In this document: positions 41,499 to 49,707 of the stretch, piece by piece
Numbering within the stretch: the first letter of the stretch is position 1
How the letters are laid out: the number at the start of each line of letters is the position of its first letter
Assembly (NCBI GenBank): GCA_964493325.1
Contig: CAZBMD010000010.1
Coordinates: forward strand, 1 to 52,648
Reading direction: 5' to 3'
DNA length: 52,648 nucleotides
Source of the DNA: CAZBMD01 sp964493325
Lineage (GTDB): Bacteria; Babelota; Babeliae; Babelales; RVW-14
The notes under the pieces: generated by a model
What the model was told of the DNA's origin: nothing
The model's input: the letters and a program-made list of their open reading frames with translations, nothing else
Database searches by the model: none
Made by a program: the position numbers and the translations under genes

Positions 41499-41572
41499 TG
41501 GCTGGGAAGAGAGGATTCGAACCTCTGTTGCTGGAGCCAGAATCCAGAGTCCTGCCACTAGACGACTTCCCA
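41499..41572 (-). tRNA. tRNA-Gln (anticodon CTG)
   Basis: Acceptor TGGGAAG / CTTCCCA with encoded CCA, D-arm containing AGTGGCAGGAC, anticodon stem CTGGA / TCCAG around loop TTCTGGC (anticodon CTG, reads CAG), T-arm AGAGGTTCGAATCCTCT. U at position 1 is typical of tRNA-Gln. The tRNA for CAA must lie elsewhere. Confidence 0.93.
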
Positions 41573-41644
41573 ATGCATGCAGATATTGTATGATAAAACT
41601 GAGAAAAATTCAAGAAAGCGCCAAGGGAACGAGGGAGTGAATCT

Positions 41645-41863
41645 ATGCTGTGGCAAAAAATTGCACATTTTTTTAAAAACTTTGGACTCAAGATACTTGG
41701 GGTCTTACTGATCATTGGAGGCATTATTGGTCTCTTTTTGCCTTTTCTACAGGGGGTTTTGATGATTACCGTGGGATTTGCGTTGATGGGAAACAAGACC
41801 GCTGTAAAAAAACTGGCTCAGTTCAAGAAATGGTTGAAGAGTCGTAAAAAATCTTGTCGCTAA
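41645..41863 (+). CDS. small two-helix membrane protein (PGPGW-like)
   Basis: 72 residues, GGGAG before the ATG. Two adjacent hydrophobic stretches (LKILGVLLIIGGIIGLFLPF and GVLMITVGFALMG) with the turn at PFLQG, followed by a basic tail (KKLAQFKKWLKSRKKSC). The pattern fits PGPGW/DUF454-like inner-membrane proteins of unknown role. Independent of its neighbours. Confidence 0.65.
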   Translation: MLWQKIAHFFKNFGLKILGVLLIIGGIIGLFLPFLQGVLMITVGFALMGNKTAVKKLAQFKKWLKSRKKSCR

Positions 41864-41897
41864 AGCTCTATCTGGGCGTTGTTTTTTTAATGGTGTA

Positions 41898-41944
41898 AAA
41901 TCTCCCGCGGCGTGGTATAATATCCACCACTAAGTGGGAGATTT
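41898..41944 (+). promoter_or_regulatory. nested hairpin with a -10 box in its loop
   Basis: AAATCTCCC (41898-41906) pairs with GGGAGATTT (41936-41944), and inside it GTGG (41912-41915) pairs with CCAC (41924-41927). The loop between holds a perfect TATAAT (41916-41921). No good -35 is seen (best TGTAAA at 41894). It sits 30 bases before the AAA_14 gene; it could be its promoter with an operator-like dyad. Confidence 0.5.
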
Positions 41945-41973
41945 GTATATTATTAAAGAAAAGGAGCTCTAGC

Positions 41974-43200
41974 ATGTTTAATCGAACCTTAAGGGCTAAG
42001 CTTGAGCGGGCGATGGGCAGAAGCCCTGTTGTCTTACTAACTGGTGCGCGGCAGACAGGCAAGACAACGCTTGTTAAACAGGCTGGTGCTGCCAAGCAAT
42101 ATAATTTTGTCTCGTTTGATGATTTACGCTTTCTTGCTGCAGCACGTAATGACCCGATGGGATTTATTGAGGGGCTTGCAAAGCCAGTTATTTTGGATGA
42201 GGTGCAGCGTGTGCCAGAGATATTTCTTCCTATCAAGCATGATGTTGACCTGAATCGAGAACCTGGTCGGTACCTTCTCACAGGGTCTGCAAACCCTTTG
42301 CTCATCCCGCGACTTGGTGATTCACTTGCAGGCAGGATGGAAATTCTTAATATGCTTCCACTCTCTCAAGGTGAACTTATTGGTAACCAGGATTTTTTTG
42401 TTGATCAGCTGATGAGTGATTGGATACCTTCTGGTACGTTTTCACAGCTGAGTAAAGAAGATTTATGTTCAAAAATAGTAACAGGGGGCTTTCCTGCCGC
42501 GCAAGGTGCTGACGACGAGTCACGGGACGCTTGGTTTGAATCGTACATTACAACTATTCTGCAACGAGATGTTCAGGACCTTGCTCGGATAGAAGGTTTG
42601 ACCGCTTTGCCAAGGCTGCTTCATCTGCTAGCAGCTCGTTCCAGTGGGCTTTTGAATGGGGCAGAGCTTGCACGCACAACGGGCCTTGCATCAACAACAC
42701 TGCATAGGTATCTTGCGCTTCTTGAAACACTTTTCTTGGTGCATCTACAGTTGCCGTGGAGTCAAAATTTAGGTAAGCGGCTGGTTAAGGCGCCAAAAGT
42801 ATATTTGGTTGATACAGGTTTGCTGGCGTTTTTGTTGGGCGCAGACAAAAATCGCATTATTGCTGATGGTAAGCTAGTTGGCGGTATGTTTGAAAATTTT
42901 GTTGTTGGTGAACTGCGCAAACAACTCACCTGGTGTAAAACTCGTGCAAGCTTGTTTCATCTGCGCTCTCAGAGTGGCGTTGAGGTTGATATCATTCTTG
43001 AAGATGCAGCAGGGCGCATTGTTGGTATTGAAATTAAAAGTTCAGACTCAGTTATGCCGAGTGATTTTAAGGGCCTAAGATACCTTGAAGAAGTCTTAGG
43101 GGATAAATTTTTGAAGGGCATTGTTGTGTACACGGGTGCTCAGTGCATTCCTTTTGGCAATAAGCTTTTTGCTGTGCCTGTGCAAGCGTTGTGGGGGTAG
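41974..43200 (+). CDS. AAA_14 / DUF4143 ATPase
   Basis: 408 residues with AAGGAGCTC before the ATG. Walker A LTGARQTGKTTL (about 23-34), Walker B KPVILDEVQ, sensor LLTGSANPLL, then the DUF4143 part: TTILQRDVQDLARIEGLTAL, a winged-helix-like TTLHRYLALLETLFLVHLQLPW, and the PD-(D/E)xK-like end (RSQSGVEVDIILE, VGIEIKSSD). The family is widespread as single genes, often in many copies in small-genome and archaeal lineages; its role is unsettled (mobile-element or toxin-like behaviour has been proposed). The nuclease-like residues D, E-x-K appear intact. Confidence 0.9.
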   Translation: MFNRTLRAKLERAMGRSPVVLLTGARQTGKTTLVKQAGAAKQYNFVSFDDLRFLAAARNDPMGFIEGLAKPVILDEVQRVPEIFLPIKHDVDLNREPGRYLLTGSANPLLIPRLGDSLAGRMEILNMLPLSQGELIGNQDFFVDQLMSDWIPSGTFSQLSKEDLCSKIVTGGFPAAQGADDESRDAWFESYITTILQRDVQDLARIEGLTALPRLLHLLAARSSGLLNGAELARTTGLASTTLHRYLALLETLFLVHLQLPWSQNLGKRLVKAPKVYLVDTGLLAFLLGADKNRIIADGKLVGGMFENFVVGELRKQLTWCKTRASLFHLRSQSGVEVDIILEDAAGRIVGIEIKSSDSVMPSDFKGLRYLEEVLGDKFLKGIVVYTGAQCIPFGNKLFAVPVQALWG

Positions 43201-43204
43201 AGAT

Positions 43205-43354
43205 CTATGAACGGAATAATTTTTTTATGAGCGCTGATCCGTAGGCTGGCATACAGAAAAACTTACCTAAAAAGAACGTGGTTGTTAAAAAAACCACTGG
43301 GCAGGCAATTAAAACGATTAGAAAAAATAGGATTGTTTTAACAAAAAAAGCCAT
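43205..43354 (-). CDS. small membrane protein
   Basis: 49 residues from ATG 43354 with AAGGAG upstream. One or two hydrophobic helices (VKTILFFLIVLIACPVVFLT), then a short basic end. It starts 7 bases after the stop of the lipoprotein gene 43362-43832, so the two are probably one unit. No known family. Confidence 0.55.
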   Translation of the reverse strand: MAFFVKTILFFLIVLIACPVVFLTTTFFLGKFFCMPAYGSALIKKLFRS

Positions 43355-43361
43355 AAGCTCC

Positions 43362-43832
43362 TTATGATGATTGCTGTTTTGAAAAAATGAGCAACGCTGT
43401 TCTGTAAGAGTTTTTTGTTTTGCGATCGGTATTGTGTCTTGCAACAATGCAGCGCTGGTTATTCATTTTTGTGCAGACCAAGAGGCCTTCATCCGTGACC
43501 GAAAAATTACGAACTTTCCATCCCAACCGCTCCATCTCCTGTTCATAAAATTTTACTACACGGTCAATTTTTTGTTGCCCGAGGTAACGGGTAAGATCAG
43601 TTATTTTTTTGTCAGCAGGATTTGTCGAAGAACAAATGGCTTGTTGTTTAAAACCTACGGGTAGAGGATTACTATCTGCAAGGTTGTACAGGGCTTGATC
43701 TTTATTGAAATCTTTAAAGGAATAACGAGGAGATGTTGAGGTGTTCACATCTAATGACGGAGCATTGGTATGCGTTTTACTACAAGAGGGTAGAAACCCT
43801 AGAACAACGATAAGTACAATGCAAAACAACAT
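43362..43832 (-). CDS. lipoprotein of unknown function
   Basis: 156 residues. Hydrophobic start FCIVLIVVLGFLPSC with lipobox LPSC (Cys17). After a Ser/Thr-rich spacer comes a compact domain: TRYLGQQKIDRVVKFYEQEM, LGWKVRNFSVTDEGLLVCTK and ARHNTDRKT...TALLIFSK. The order (helix with YxxEMxxxGW followed by beta strands) resembles small lipoprotein domains seen in Gram-negatives. The ribosome site is weak. Followed closely by a small membrane protein. Confidence 0.68.
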   Translation of the reverse strand: MLFCIVLIVVLGFLPSCSKTHTNAPSLDVNTSTSPRYSFKDFNKDQALYNLADSNPLPVGFKQQAICSSTNPADKKITDLTRYLGQQKIDRVVKFYEQEMERLGWKVRNFSVTDEGLLVCTKMNNQRCIVARHNTDRKTKNSYRTALLIFSKQQSS

Positions 43833-43878
43833 AAAAGAACATTTCTAATTTTGTTTGCTGAATGAGTTAAAATAAACT

Positions 43879-43910
43879 TAGGCGATTGCTGCAAATACAG
43901 CAACCGCCTA
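43879..43910 (-). terminator. terminator of the ffh-rplS operon
   Basis: 13-bp stem with one G.U on the minus-strand RNA (43879-43891 and 43898-43910; TAGGCGATTGCTG arm), loop of 6, followed on the minus strand by AGTTTATTTT. It lies 19 bases after the rplS stop. Confidence 0.78.
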
Positions 43911-43928
43911 TTTAAAAGCAAAGGTGAA

Positions 43929-44324
43929 TTATGCGTTCTTTTTCGCTTCTTTTTGTTCTTTTGTAAGAACTTTTTCATCGATACGTGCAGCTCTACCAAC
44001 ACGGTCTTTGAGATAGTTGAGCTTAGCTCTTCTTACTCGACCATATTTCACAACGCGGATACCGCTGATGTTTTGAGAGAAATAAGGAAAAATCTTTTCT
44101 ACGCCAACACCATTTGCACCAATACGGCGTACGGTGAAGGTTGAAGAGATGCCGTTATTGTTCATAGCAATAACATCGCCTTCAAATTGTTGAATTCGTT
44201 CCTTGTCTCCGTCTTTTACCACTTGCGCGATGTCAATAGTATCGCCAATGCCGAACTCGGGAAGATTGCGATTAACGACATCAACATTCAAAATGGTTTC
44301 TTTAGTTAGGATACTTGCTTTCAT
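43929..44324 (-). CDS. rplS: 50S ribosomal protein L19
   Basis: 131 residues. Family blocks: FGIGDTIDIAQVVKDGDKER, FTVRRIGANGVGVEKIFP, and RRAKLNYLKDRVGRAARI. L19 sits at the subunit interface. The C-terminal extension is Lys/Glu-rich (LTKEQKEAKKNA), as often seen. GAGGG precedes the ATG. Last gene of the ffh-rpsP-khpA-trmD-rplS cluster, 130 bases after trmD. Confidence 0.96.
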   Translation of the reverse strand: MKASILTKETILNVDVVNRNLPEFGIGDTIDIAQVVKDGDKERIQQFEGDVIAMNNNGISSTFTVRRIGANGVGVEKIFPYFSQNISGIRVVKYGRVRRAKLNYLKDRVGRAARIDEKVLTKEQKEAKKNA

Positions 44325-44454
44325 TTTTCCCTCGTGCAGTGAGTAAAATAGTGAGATAATGTGATGCTCTATAAAATTCTATAAAAAAAGCATCTTTCGT
44401 CCAATTATACAGAGTTTTATTGTCTTGATCAATACCAAAATTATGGGTAGCCTG

Positions 44455-45798
44455 CTAAGTCAGTTTGGGGTTTAGCCCAAGCCAGCGATCTAAGATTATT
44501 GAAGCGGCGGATCGAACCGATAGATGCTTATAATTTGTCATCCCTGAGATGGGAACTAGTAAATAGTCGCTTTTATCAAGGATTTCATTACAAAGACCCT
44601 GGCCGGTGCCAAACAGCATCAGGACAGGCTTGCCAGTTTGCCAAACTTCTTGCTGGCTAAAATAATCAATTTTTTTTGTCAGGCCATGTTCTTTTGCACT
44701 TGTTGTCACAATAATTGGGGCAACGCCTTCTTTATTTTTTATTGATTCAATCATTTTATCGTAGGAATACGCTTGAATTACACGTGATATGGCATTTTGC
44801 CTGTTGGCGTTGTACTTTTTGCCATCTTCAGAGTTCCAGAAATCCAAAAACGTTTTGACTATCGACTGCTGGTCTTCAAGAGGGCTTACAATAAAAAAAT
44901 TTTTAATACCGTACGTTGCGCATGACCGAGCAATATCGTGAATATCAACTGAAGGAATAGATGTATTTCCTATCGCGCCGCCTTTAAGCACCACCTGTGT
45001 ATGCATGATTGCAACATAGTGGGGTGGAACGAATGTGCGTGCAAGTTCGATGCATTCAGCTGTAGGATTGGATTGCGAGAACCAATCAAATCGAGTTTTT
45101 ACCGTTTTTTCTGCAGCGGCACTTTGTCGCCACTGAGCAAGTGCTTTGTGGTTGCCCGACCGAACAACGTCTGGAATGGAAAAGCCTTTCCATTCAACAG
45201 GCAAGCCGTATGCAGGGTGGTCCAAAAAGCCTGCTTCAAACGATTCTTTTTCAACAGACTCTTGCTTGCCTACCACGCCAGGGATGAGGCGCAAAAAGCC
45301 TTCAAGAAACACTTGAGCGGGAATGTCACCGCCCATGAGGACATAATCGCCAATTGATAACAGTAAGTCGGCGTAATAGCGCTCTACTCGCGTATCGATG
45401 CCTTCATACCGTCCACAGACTAGAATAATATGATTACCCTGTGAACTTGTAACGGTTTCTTGTCCTTGATCAGGGGCTTTATGCAAGAATTGCTGAGCCA
45501 GAAGTTTAAGTTTATTTTGAGTCAGAACTTTGCCTTGAGGCGAAAAGAAAATTTTAAAACCTTTACCTGACCGGTTTTCACAAAGTTCGATTGCTCGCTC
45601 GATAACTTCAGGTTTTAAGATCATGCCAACGCCGTGGCCGCATGCCGGTTCGTCGATGCGTTCTTTAGGTGCGCATACATCTGAGAGTCTTATTAAATCA
45701 AATGAGATAATTTTTTGCTCAACAGCTCGTGCGATAATACTGTGACCTATAAAAGCTTCGTAAAGCTCTGGAAAGACCGTGATAATTGATATTTTCAT
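44455..45798 (-). CDS. trmD: TrmD fused to a second SPOUT-type RNA methyltransferase domain
   Basis: 447 residues from ATG 45798 (KISIITVFPELYEAF, the family start). Residues 1 to about 245 are TrmD, which makes m1G37 in tRNAs: CGRYEGIDTRVE, GDYVLMGGDIPAQVFLEGFLRL with the knotted SAM site, and the C-terminal helix region ending TKTRFDWFSQ. From about 265, an added domain reads YVAIMHTQVVLKGG, VDIHDIARSCATYGIKNFFI, VLMLFGTGQGL and LSVRSAASIILDRWLG; this matches the SAM-dependent methyltransferase family PF09936, which in other bacteria is often a separate gene next to trmD. Its target RNA is unknown. rimM, usually between khpA and trmD, is absent. Confidence 0.92.
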   Translation of the reverse strand: MKISIITVFPELYEAFIGHSIIARAVEQKIISFDLIRLSDVCAPKERIDEPACGHGVGMILKPEVIERAIELCENRSGKGFKIFFSPQGKVLTQNKLKLLAQQFLHKAPDQGQETVTSSQGNHIILVCGRYEGIDTRVERYYADLLLSIGDYVLMGGDIPAQVFLEGFLRLIPGVVGKQESVEKESFEAGFLDHPAYGLPVEWKGFSIPDVVRSGNHKALAQWRQSAAAEKTVKTRFDWFSQSNPTAECIELARTFVPPHYVAIMHTQVVLKGGAIGNTSIPSVDIHDIARSCATYGIKNFFIVSPLEDQQSIVKTFLDFWNSEDGKKYNANRQNAISRVIQAYSYDKMIESIKNKEGVAPIIVTTSAKEHGLTKKIDYFSQQEVWQTGKPVLMLFGTGQGLCNEILDKSDYLLVPISGMTNYKHLSVRSAASIILDRWLGLNPKLT

Positions 45799-45816
45799 AA
45801 AAAGTAGATCATGATA

Positions 45817-45840
45817 AAAGGCCGGCGCATGCCAGCCTTT
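45817..45840 (-). terminator. hairpin in the trmD leader, attenuator-like
   Basis: AAAGGCCGGC (45817-45826) pairs with GCCAGCCTTT (45831-45840) with one mismatch and loop GCAT; on the minus strand it is followed by TATC after CCTTT. It lies in the 67-base gap between khpA and trmD, where rimM would normally be. Weak U-tract, so partial termination is possible. Confidence 0.5.
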
Positions 45841-45865
45841 ATAATTGAGCAAAGATAAAGAAAAT

Positions 45866-46099
45866 CTATTCTAAAATTTCCAAGACAACACGCTTGTGCT
45901 CTTTTGATGCAGCAGCATGAACCAGGGTTCGGATTGATCGGGCAGTTCTCCCCTCTTTACCAATCACCTTACCAAGGTCTTCAGGCGCAACGCGTAATTC
46001 GATGATTGTAGCCTGCTCGCCACTTATTTCTGAAACAGCGACGTTTTCAGGTTTATCAACCAACTTCTTTACAATATGTTCAACTAATTCCTTAAGCAT
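45866..46099 (-). CDS. khpA: KH-domain RNA-binding protein KhpA
   Basis: 77 residues. A single KH domain with the signature VIGKEGRTARSIRTLV (GxxG = GKEG) and ELRVAPEDLGK before it. Members (YlqC/KhpA) bind RNA, often with KhpB, and affect cell shape and translation. AAGGGAGAG before the ATG. Position between rpsP and trmD is conserved across bacteria. Confidence 0.94.
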   Translation of the reverse strand: MLKELVEHIVKKLVDKPENVAVSEISGEQATIIELRVAPEDLGKVIGKEGRTARSIRTLVHAAASKEHKRVVLEILE

Positions 46100-46189
46100 G
46101 CTCTTACTCTCCCTTGTAATAAAATGCGAGCTTGTGATTTATGTGAATAATGATTGTTGAATTATAACTACGATGCATACGGCATGCGT

Positions 46190-46423
46190 TTAATTGCTCA
46201 TTTTCATAATTTTAAGGACGGTTGCTGAACAAATAGCACCTTTTGAGACCCATTCTTGAATGCGCTCGCGGTGTAATTGAACTACTTCGTGCTTAATTGG
46301 ATCGTAGGTACCAAGGTTGTCAAGGTAAGCGCCATCTCTTTTTTTACGACCATCCATCGCAACAATGCGCCAATACGGACGGTTTGTTTTTCCAATGCGA
46401 CTTAAACGAATTTTGACTGCCAT
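46190..46423 (-). CDS. rpsP: 30S ribosomal protein S16
   Basis: 77 residues from ATG 46423 (AVKIRLSRIGKTNRPYWRIV), which has AAGGG upstream; the frame extends 8 codons further but without family similarity. DNLGTYDPIKHEVVQLHRER is the second conserved block. S16 helps fold the 5' domain of 16S rRNA. Cluster ffh-rpsP-khpA-trmD-rplS. Confidence 0.95.
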   Translation of the reverse strand: MAVKIRLSRIGKTNRPYWRIVAMDGRKKRDGAYLDNLGTYDPIKHEVVQLHRERIQEWVSKGAICSATVLKIMKMSN

Positions 46424-46508
46424 TATGTATACCCTTTCATACTGCAATGGAACTTTGTCTTGAGCTATAAAACCGATTTTAATAGGAATATGCGTAACGG
46501 TGCACTGC

Positions 46509-47840
46509 CTACCTGAAAAACTTCTTTAAATTTCCAGCTTTCTTAAACATTTTAACAAATTGCTTACTTTGATCAAATCTTTGTAGTAATTGATTGATAT
46601 CTTGCACTTCTGTTCCTGACCCTAAAGCAATACGCTTTTTTCGTGAAGCATCAAGGATGCTTGGGAACAAGCGCTCCTTCTTATTCATCGACGATATAAT
46701 TGCTTTAAATTTTTTTATTTCACTTTGGCCTTTTTCCATGGCATCGGGAGTAACGGCGTGCATACCAGGCAGGTACCGGGTTATTTTTTGCAATGAACCA
46801 AGGCGATCAATCATGCCAAGCTGGTCTGCAAAGTCTTGAAGGCTAAAGTTGCCGTCCAAGAGTTTTTTTGTCAGAGACTCTTGCTCGTCTTGTCCGATGT
46901 TTTCGCTTGCTTTTTCGATGAGCGTTAAGATATCACCCATGCCCAGGATGCGTGTTGCCATGCGTTCTGGAACAAAATTTTCAAGGTCATCAATTTTTTC
47001 ACCCGCACCAACAAACGAGATTGGTTTTTTGAGCGCGTACCTAAATGCAAAAGCTGCGCCACCACGGGTATCGCTGTCCATTTTGGTCAGAATAGCAGAG
47101 TCAAAGCCAACCGCGTTGTTAAACGCTTGCGCAACTTTGAGCGATTCTTGCCCTGTCATGGCGTCAAGGACTAGAAATTTATGCTTAGGAGCAAGGCGTG
47201 CATTGATCTGAACAAGTTCATCAAGAAGCAGGTTGTCAACGTGCAATCGACCTGCGGTGTCAAGCAGCAACATCTCGTACTGTTGAGCCTTAAAATAATC
47301 ATAAATTTCTTTTGCTGCTGCAACTGGATTGGTTTCCTTGGCTGCGTAAAAATGAGCATCAGTTTGTTTGGTCAAAATCTCTAACTGCTCAACAGCAGCC
47401 GGTCTGTAAAAATCAACCGAGGCGATAAGGATTTTACGTTTTTTACCGCGTTGTTTTGCTTGGTGGGCTATCCAGTGGGCGATCTTTGCAATGGTTGTTG
47501 TTTTTCCAGAACCTTGCAGTCCCATGACCATGATAACGGATGGGATTGGCAATGAAACAACCGAAAGCGCGTTGGCGCCGCCAAGAAAATCAAGCAGTTT
47601 TTCGTGAACAATTTTGATAAGTTGCTGTCCCGGATTAAGCGATGTTTGGATCTTTTTACCAATAATTTCAGTCTTAATCTGGTTCAAAAAAGTTTCAGTA
47701 ATATCAAGAGGAACGTCAGCGTCAATCAGCGCGTCTTTTACTTGGGAGAGAGCCTCATCGATATTTTCGGCAGTCAAACGACCTCTGTCTTTGAGCCAAC
47801 CGAGTACACCGGAAAATTTTTGTGATAAAAAATCGAACAT
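46509..47840 (-). CDS. ffh: signal recognition particle protein Ffh (SRP54)
   Basis: 443 residues. N domain (1-90), GTPase with G1 GLQGSGKTTT (107-116), DTAGRLHVD, TKMDSDTRGG and GAGEKIDDLE, then the methionine-rich M domain, where MKKKER-type RNA contact regions are represented by SSMNKKERLFPSILDASRKK and GSGTEVQDINQLLQRFDQ. It targets inner-membrane proteins with 4.5S RNA and FtsY. First gene of the ribosomal cluster. Length is normal. Confidence 0.97.
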   Translation of the reverse strand: MFDFLSQKFSGVLGWLKDRGRLTAENIDEALSQVKDALIDADVPLDITETFLNQIKTEIIGKKIQTSLNPGQQLIKIVHEKLLDFLGGANALSVVSLPIPSVIMVMGLQGSGKTTTIAKIAHWIAHQAKQRGKKRKILIASVDFYRPAAVEQLEILTKQTDAHFYAAKETNPVAAAKEIYDYFKAQQYEMLLLDTAGRLHVDNLLLDELVQINARLAPKHKFLVLDAMTGQESLKVAQAFNNAVGFDSAILTKMDSDTRGGAAFAFRYALKKPISFVGAGEKIDDLENFVPERMATRILGMGDILTLIEKASENIGQDEQESLTKKLLDGNFSLQDFADQLGMIDRLGSLQKITRYLPGMHAVTPDAMEKGQSEIKKFKAIISSMNKKERLFPSILDASRKKRIALGSGTEVQDINQLLQRFDQSKQFVKMFKKAGNLKKFFR

Positions 47841-47955
47841 AACATATACCTGTAGTTTACGAAGCTATTCCTGTATTTTCGGATTAAATTATCATAAAAG
47901 AGAGAGAGCGACAACTGTGAACTCATGAATGAGTGAGAATTGTGGATTTGAAAGT

Positions 47956-48031
47956 TGGTGCCGGGAGACGGAGTTGAACCGACGACACAAAGATTTTCAG
48001 TCTTCTGCTCTACCACCTGAGCTATCCCGGC
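47956..48031 (-). tRNA. tRNA-Phe (anticodon GAA)
   Basis: Acceptor GCCGGGA / TCCCGGC with encoded CCA, D-arm TAGCTCAGGTGGTAGAGCA, anticodon loop CTGAAAA (GAA) on a stem with one G.U, T-arm GTCGGTTCAACTCCGTC with one mismatch. Lies upstream of ffh on the same strand. Confidence 0.94.
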
Positions 48032-48153
48032 AGAAATTGTTTAAAATTTCTCCAGTATCGTACCCGTGGTAAGCGAATCTGTCAATAAAATTATTTATGT
48101 TGAAAGCTTGTTGTGGTTGCTGGATGGGATAGCAGCTGGTTGAGATCATTGTT

Positions 48154-48186
48154 TGCAGGCTTAATCGTAAGTAGGTTGAGCCTGCA
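48154..48186 (-). terminator. weak terminator-like hairpin after the M61 gene
   Basis: TGCAGGCT (48154-48161) pairs with AGCCTGCA (48179-48186), long loop, no strong T-run on the minus strand. It lies 10 bases after the stop of the peptidase gene. Confidence 0.4.
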
Positions 48187-48196
48187 TTAAGACGAA

Positions 48197-49660
48197 TTAT
48201 TGAGCGTCAAAGAAGGTTTTGATTTTCAGCTGGTTTTTTGGAGCAGAACTAAGCCTATAGCTGTTCTTTTTCTCAACAATGACCCGCTCCATGGGTAAAT
48301 CAATTTTACTAAGGTCGATAGTCTTTCCTTGGTCGATATATTCAGTAATTTCTTTATCAATTCCCTGAGGAATGTGCTTTTTTGCGATAGTTTTAAAAGA
48401 TTCTACAGAGAAGCCTTTGTGTTGAGACTCTGCAAAAAGATCTAGGGTGATACTATCTATCGACTTATTGCTATCATTGCGCTTAATAAGGTCATTCAGG
48501 TAAAGAGCAAAAACAAATCCACGAACATAAGGTAAATTTTGTATATGGTTGTCTTTCCAGAAACTGTCTTGTATGACGGTGTTTGGCTCATTGAGAACAG
48601 GCGATAAGTAGTAGTTGTTGAGTAGCTCATTGCATTCGCTTATAAAATCTTGCATTGAAATGCCGCCTGAACGCAGTGCAAGAACGCGTGCGTAGTAATC
48701 GGTAAATCCTTCTTGCCACCAATAGTGTAATTTATCAGTGTTATTGGCTCCGTTATTTGCAATTTTTCCTCCGAGCCAGTTGTGGAAGTGTTCGTGAGCA
48801 AAGAGAAGATAAAATTCTTGATAATTGCGACCATAGGGTACATAGGCAGTAAAGCTCTTGTGTAGAGCTGTTCCTCCCATTGAATTGGGGTTGTTGCCCT
48901 CGATAAGGCTGATGGCATAGTAGGGAAAATTAGAATCAGTAAAAAAAGATCTTTGTGTTGTGATGATTTCGGCTACCGAGGCTGCGATTTTTTTGTCAGA
49001 AACATCAAACGATCCGTACAGCGAGAGGTATACTGGATTTTCTTGATCTACAATTTGATGAAGGCGCAATTTGCCTGCTGCGTAAAAAGCATGCTTTAGT
49101 GTTGATACTGTTTCTTTGAAATTTAATAATTTTGTCGTACCAAAAGATGATAGGGTTTTCCATGAGTTGGGTAGGTTATTCCACAAAATGCTGAAGTGAA
49201 TTTTATCATTCTCTTTTGCGTCGGTTGGTGTGGCAAAAAGTCCGTGACCAAGCGCATGAACGATATCTTCCCGAATAATGGCTTCGTTGACGTGTGTATG
49301 GTTTTTTGGGTTTTGATGGATTTCATAGCTGATGGTGATGCTGTCTGTCTGCTTTGGGAGTGAGATGCTCATTCGGTGGCAGTTTTCTGTGTTAATCGTA
49401 AACGCAATGGTAGGGTCTTGTATCGAGATATTTTTTATTTGTTCAGCATAGTGAGCACGGCCTCGTTTGTAGGGCAAATTGAGAACGAGGTTTTTTGAAA
49501 GCGTCCCCTGGAGTTTAACTTCAATTTTGATGGCAGGGGTTTCAGCTGTTGCCTCTGGAGCGATTGTGTAATGAATTGCTGAATAGGTGTTTACAGGTGT
49601 GTGAGGCTGCATGTATGTTCCAAGCATGGCAAGGAACATTTGTATCGCTTTTTCAAACAT
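48197..49660 (-). CDS. M61-family metallopeptidase (glycyl-aminopeptidase type), no PDZ domain
   Basis: 487 residues from ATG 49660 with AAGG upstream. A hydrophobic N-terminus (AIQMFLAMLGTYM) may be a signal or anchor. The zinc site is HEHFH (289-293) in LFAHEHFHNWLGGKI, with the third ligand Glu in WWQEGFTDYYA, as in M61. The N-terminal beta domain (HYTIAPEATAETPAIKIEVK) is also typical. Family members usually run to 550-650 residues with a PDZ domain in the C-terminal half; this protein ends soon after the helical part, so PDZ is missing. Likely role: periplasmic or exported aminopeptidase. Confidence 0.9.
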   Translation of the reverse strand: MFEKAIQMFLAMLGTYMQPHTPVNTYSAIHYTIAPEATAETPAIKIEVKLQGTLSKNLVLNLPYKRGRAHYAEQIKNISIQDPTIAFTINTENCHRMSISLPKQTDSITISYEIHQNPKNHTHVNEAIIREDIVHALGHGLFATPTDAKENDKIHFSILWNNLPNSWKTLSSFGTTKLLNFKETVSTLKHAFYAAGKLRLHQIVDQENPVYLSLYGSFDVSDKKIAASVAEIITTQRSFFTDSNFPYYAISLIEGNNPNSMGGTALHKSFTAYVPYGRNYQEFYLLFAHEHFHNWLGGKIANNGANNTDKLHYWWQEGFTDYYARVLALRSGGISMQDFISECNELLNNYYLSPVLNEPNTVIQDSFWKDNHIQNLPYVRGFVFALYLNDLIKRNDSNKSIDSITLDLFAESQHKGFSVESFKTIAKKHIPQGIDKEITEYIDQGKTIDLSKIDLPMERVIVEKKNSYRLSSAPKNQLKIKTFFDAQ

Positions 49661-49707
49661 AACAAACCTTATTTTTGAATTAAAAATCAAGTAGGCAGGA
49701 GCGCTTT

